This document shows positions 60,001 to 64,000 of a stretch of 64,000 bases of DNA, one piece after another (within the stretch, counting starts at the first letter, position 1; each line of letters opens with the position of its first letter). The position numbers and the translations under genes are program-made. The notes beneath the pieces are model-generated. The model was not told the DNA's origin. It made no database searches and saw only the letters and a program-made list of their open reading frames with translations. This DNA is from Lunularia cruciata (lineage: Eukaryota > Streptophyta > Marchantiopsida > Lunulariales > Lunulariaceae): NCBI GenBank assembly GCA_948567375.1, contig OX419757.1, positions 10,430,974-10,494,973 of the forward strand, read 5' to 3'.

Positions 60001-62659
60001 AAAAATTTGATTGAAAACGCAACCTTTAACAATTTCTCCTCTATACAGGAAATCCATGGTTTGACTGCATCCTTGACTATCCCCTTCTCTATAGAGGAAT
60101 CTGCTCTACCAAGTCATTGTTTTCCTCCTATTTGCTACTTCTTGTTTGTGCAAAATAATCGATGTCCATGTTCGGTACCTTTGGTTTTACTAAGGATGGC
60201 TGCATTAGTCAATGTAGATAAAAAGCCAACATTATTCAAACACTCAATTTCAATAATGTGCAACTTTCCAGAGGCATCTATCACTTACTCATAGCTTCCA
60301 CTAAATGAATTTGGTTGTTAGCATACAAATCACTCAATTTTTCGTTCTCTTTTTATATATCAATATACATAATATATTAACTTGAAAACTTGACACACCC
60401 TGAATGACTTTGAAGCATGATGGCTTGTACGAGGTACTTACTACCAGTAATATTTTTCCAACCTTTTTTAAGTCCCATATCCAATGAAGCCTTTCATTAG
60501 CGTTTGTAGTTGGTCATGGTTGTCATGCGCTTGGAGGAAGAAGTTGACAGTCCTCAAACAACCCACTCCCAAGCTATCACTTCCTTGTCTGTTTTCTTAA
60601 TTTTTCTTGAGGTTGAGATCTAGAAAAGTTAAGGGAACATAACTAGCTTCATGGTTTCTCAAGTTCTCTTGGAGCTTCTCAAGTTCTCAATTTATAATTA
60701 ATGCTATTAGGTTCTATGTTCCAGTCAAAATGAAATGTCAAATTGGAACTAATCTCAATAATTCTACCATAATATCTTGCTTTTCATCAAGAATGGAAAG
60801 CAAAAAGTTGCAAATTTCTTTCTTTATATCTTTAAATGCTTAGTTCGGATCAACAATCGTAGTCATTGATATTTATACTTCTCATGTTACCATAACATTT
60901 TTCATATGTTTTAACCATAGATTTAACCATAGTTTTAACCATAGATTTTAAAGGTAACTTCAAAGATCTTAGTATTTCCTTCTTGTCCATTGGCACTACA
61001 AAGATATGGTGTTCTTCCTCTATGGTTCTATTCTATCAATTGGAAATCCTTCCCACTAAAATTCACCACTTTGAAATAAACAGATCTTGATTAAAGATGA
61101 TATTCTTAAAGGGATGGACTGCTCTAAGTGGTTGATGTAAATAGATTTAAGAGTGCAATTATTATTTAAACCACTATTTTTAGAATGTTTGGGATTGTAA
61201 GATTCTTGTACAAAAGCTATAAGTGCAAGTAGTGTGAAGGTTTTGGATCTATTCAAATGGATGGACAGATATCATATCCAAATTTTGTAAATGTATTAAT
61301 TGTAAAGAAAAACATAAAGATGATTTTTAATTTCATAGTGTCAAGCCTATCTCTCATCAATAACTCTAATGATATTTATATTACTAGTTTAGTATCCTTT
61401 GGTGAAATTATATCCAAGTATTTAAATTACAAGGCGTGAAATATGTAAAGGCATGTACATCATGCTTGAATACTTGAAATAGTTTATTAAAGATCATGTA
61501 TAGTATAAAGGTTATACTAGCAAGATCATTATATTTTAGAGTATATTCTTCTTCTTAGGTATGAAAGTGTATAAATTGGTAAATTAATATTTATTTTGTT
61601 TGTTAATATTATGCTTATGTAAAAATCTAGCTTCATAACCATGATAATGATATGATATTATTGTAAAGAATGGCTATTATTATTTTGATATGTTTGACTA
61701 GATATTTACACCATTCTAGGGCTAATATTTCATGAAAGTAGAAGACTATAAGTATAATGCAATATTCAGATTGGTAAGTTCATTGTCAGATCATGGAACA
61801 TCCAAAAAAAAATTAAGCTATTAACAACACATCATAAGGTACTTTACTCCATTTCAAATCAGAAAGTTGAAATTAAATCCCTCTAGAGATAAGTAAATTA
61901 TCAAATTGAGTTTCTATTAAAAAAGACACATTTACTTTATATTCCATGAAGGTTTTCTTTTTTTTTACTTTGCATACTCTGTTGTACTGAAATTCTTACT
62001 CTTAAGAATTAAAGTAGTAGACTCTCTTGAGAAACCTCTTCTTATTAATCAAATAAGGGACTTACATTTCTGGATTGACTAATTATTCCAAGACTTTCGG
62101 AATCCAAAAACTCCCTATCTATGTTAGAAAAAGTTAAAGTTACATGAAAGGACGGCTTGAAACTTCTTGGGAAATTCTTGTACATCAATATATTTATACT
62201 TCTTGATATTTATACTTCTCTTGTACATCAATTTCAATAAATAAATATGTCCGAGTATATTTTTTCTGCAATAACATATAACAAATCAATTAAAATAGTT
62301 TCAGTCTTTATGTGTTTGATATTTATTTGAGATGTTCTAAACAACATGTAGAACTACTGTAGCCATCCATAGAGGTTAGTATTGTTAAAATTTGTTTCAA
62401 TCTTCTAGTTATCATCAAATAGAATTCTAGTACAAAAGTTGTGATACAAAAGTATCTTAGATGACATCAAATATCTTATTGATTTTCTTGCTCTTGTGCA
62501 AGTTTTCTTCCATCACCATTCAGATCACAAATATCAATATGTTTGAAAATATGAAACAAAAGAAATCACTTGCATCTAATGTTAAGTACATGCTCTTTCA
62601 ATTTAAAATTCATTTGACTCTGTTATTGTTACTTATGTAAAGACCATCATAAGATAAGA
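57055..62659. other. No gene supported
   Basis: 57055-58500 still has CpG. A 140-codon minus-strand frame at 57992-57570 (MRMKGKREMFSRFVDCVLVC at its start) is protein-like only in its first third and may be a chance frame or an exon of an unseen gene. From about 58.5 kb the DNA is AT-rich with scattered decayed pieces; none could be assigned. 60909-60950 holds three copies of a TTTAACCATAGA-type 13-mer. Confidence 0.4.
60909..60950. repeat. Short tandem repeat, TTTAACCATAGA x3
   Basis: Three imperfect 12-14-base units in AT-rich DNA. Confidence 0.7.
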
Positions 62660-63380
62660 TAATTATTTTCTTCCTTCTTGTCTTCCCATCAGTTTGTTGT
62701 GGCTACTCTAGAATGCCATGAGATGGTTATTGTGGGGATTCAAGCATCCTTGGTCATTCATCCAGATTGGGTGGTGGTCCAAGTTGATGTCTCTAATGTC
62801 TTCAATACCATTTCTTGTTTAATATTGTTCCATGCTCTTTGCATAGTTGGCAATCAGATTCACTCCTTGATCCCATTTTTTCATACTTTCTATAGTATTA
62901 AGACACCTCTATTGTTTAACCACTGCATCATTACAAGCTAGTTCACACAATTGACACTGGTTGGGAGTACATGGTAGGGGGATCCCCTTGGAGGGCTACT
63001 CATTGCTATTGTGCATTATATGGCTTTTATGACAAGTGGTAATGGTCTATTTGTCTTTTCCCATCCCTCTCACATTACATACATATTGTAAGCCCATTGG
63101 AGGAGGTAGTTAGAGCCATACTTAAAGGCATTGGATTTACAAGTCTAGACTTGTAAATCCAAAGCTTGGAGTCCATTTATGGTCCTCACTTCCTTTGACT
63201 TCCCACCAAGATTATAGTTCCCCTAGGTGATTTGAGAGTTTTGGGCTCTCCTTTGGGATAGGAGGATTTTTGTACTTTGTTCATCTTGGACACATTAGTA
63301 CAGGCTATAGCTTATGCTCACCTCTTCTGCCAAGTGGTGGAATACCCAAGTAGCCTAGTCCATTCTTATACGGTGTTACT
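62660..63380 (+). pseudogene. Non-LTR retrotransposon RT fragment, cut by a Copia LTR
   Basis: The frame 62678-62941 reads QFVVATLECHEMVIVGIQAS, then HPDWVVVQVDVSNVFNTIS, the A motif of an RT palm with its catalytic Asp (V-D-V-S-N-V-F-N). Further on, at about 62975, GDPLGG is the B motif. The stretch 63230-63370 is nucleotide-similar to 28770-28930, so both are copies of one family. The copy ends abruptly at 63380, where the Copia LTR begins. Frame changes and stops show it is dead. Confidence 0.65.
63131..63162. repeat. Perfect 32-bp palindrome
   Basis: The arm TTGGATTTACAAGTCT is followed at once by its exact reverse complement, centred on TCTAGA. It sits inside the non-LTR relic. It could be an inverted duplication made during decay or a very small foldback. 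Confidence 0.9.
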
Positions 63381-63401
63381 TGTCAATAATCTCCAAACTC
63401 A

Positions 63402-63490
<89 letters not shown>

Positions 63491-63713
63491 ATGAATCAAG
63501 AGAATGAATAGGTAGGCAACACCCCCTAGTATATATACATATTAGAGAACAATGTGCTACCCACATGAAGGGTAGGCTAAGAACCTAGTGTGTCATGTAG
63601 GTGCCATGTCTAACTTACTCAATAACAAGTATATTGAGTGGGAATGCAATGCTATACAAGTTCAATCTAACCCTAAACTAGTTCACACTTATAGAGAGCT
63701 TGGAGTCTCAACA
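63381..63713 (-). repeat. 3' LTR of a Ty1/Copia element (minus strand)
   Basis: 333 bp. Read on the minus strand it begins TGTTGAGACTCC and ends GATTATTGACA. It is inserted into the non-LTR relic. The body of the element follows to the right (63714-64000 and beyond the window). Includes the (GA)n(GT)n microsatellite. The other LTR is outside the window. Confidence 0.7.
63406..63489. repeat. Compound microsatellite (GA)n(GT)n
   Basis: About 26 AG/GA units (63406-63458) are joined directly to about 15 GT units (63459-63489). Confidence 0.95.
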
Positions 63714-64000
63714 CTCTGCTTCAAGCTCCTATCAATGCATTTGTACACCTAATTGATCTTGGAACACATCAAATGTGTCACTAGGCAAGGCCTTTCTAAA
63801 GATATCAACTACTTGCTCATCTATACCTAGAATTTTGCTTCATTGAGGACCAGCTAATTGTTGCACTCCCAAAACTGAATGCATAGCAAACATGGAACAC
63901 CTACCTGAAGTACTCCCTGCCCAATCTACATTTCTAAACCCACACAACGGCACATTCTCTGTGGCTACATAATGAAGTCCAAACTATATAGTGAACTTCA
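63714..64000 (-). pseudogene. Ty1/Copia RNase H end
   Basis: On the minus strand the sequence codes the end of the Copia polymerase: GLHYVATENVPLCGF and VDWAGSTSGRCS (RNase H, with the D-W-A-G signature), then the C-terminal DEQVVDIFRKALP-like block. The element runs off the right edge. Fossil; whole state not judged because most lies outside. Confidence 0.75.

Noticed and set aside
1-64000. tRNA, rRNA, CRISPR arrays or bacterial operon signals
   Set aside because: None seen by eye; the intron-bearing genes and LTR elements mark this as plant nuclear DNA.

Overview
The window looks like nuclear DNA of a land plant, most likely a non-seed plant such as a moss. The grounds are intron-bearing genes with GT-AG junctions, a secreted S1-type (self-incompatibility protein homologue) gene, Ty3/Gypsy chromovirus and Ty1/Copia relics, a short TTTAGGG (plant telomere type) tract, and a U-box/TPR protein of a kind I associate with bryophytes. 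The exact species cannot be told from the sequence. Everything here was read by eye; no search was run.

Layout. 1-2.4 kb is unique-looking DNA with a degenerate ~100-bp triplicate and two copies of a short dispersed repeat. 2.4-30.4 kb is a CpG-poor transposon bed: a dead PIF/Harbinger transposase (3.3-4.5 kb), a solo LTR (6.9-7.6 kb), decayed ORFs of unknown family, an LTR-flanked Gypsy element on the minus strand (13.3-19.0 kb), two nested Gypsy chromoviruses on the plus strand (about 21.9-28.0 kb) with an extra solo LTR and a small MITE inside, and several relics of one non-LTR retrotransposon family with an R2-like C-terminus. A recent 195-bp tandem duplication (30.4-30.8 kb) sits where the transposon bed gives way to CpG-normal, gene-bearing DNA.

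30.8-58.5 kb holds the three host genes I can support, all on the plus strand. (1) 33275-44018 is a 14-exon gene whose exons join in one frame of 7437 nt (2478 aa). It encodes an FAD amine-oxidase-like domain, a fatty acyl-AMP ligase, an acyl carrier domain, and three Pls-type membrane/left-handed-beta-helix repeats, with a catalase-like haem domain between repeats 2 and 3. It reads as a whole lipid- or amide-modifying assembly line in one membrane protein, and it is the most interesting object here. (2) 47087-47494 is a one-exon secreted S-protein homologue with the four canonical cysteines. (3) 54371-57054 is a five-exon protein (569 aa) with an N-terminal helical bundle, a U-box-like domain and C-terminal TPRs: the parts of a CHIP-type ubiquitin ligase in reverse order.

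58.5-64 kb is AT-rich and mostly featureless, then ends with another non-LTR relic (62.66-63.38 kb) interrupted by a Copia element on the minus strand whose LTR carries a (GA)n(GT)n microsatellite and whose body runs off the window. The genes do not form an obvious cluster beyond their shared strand.
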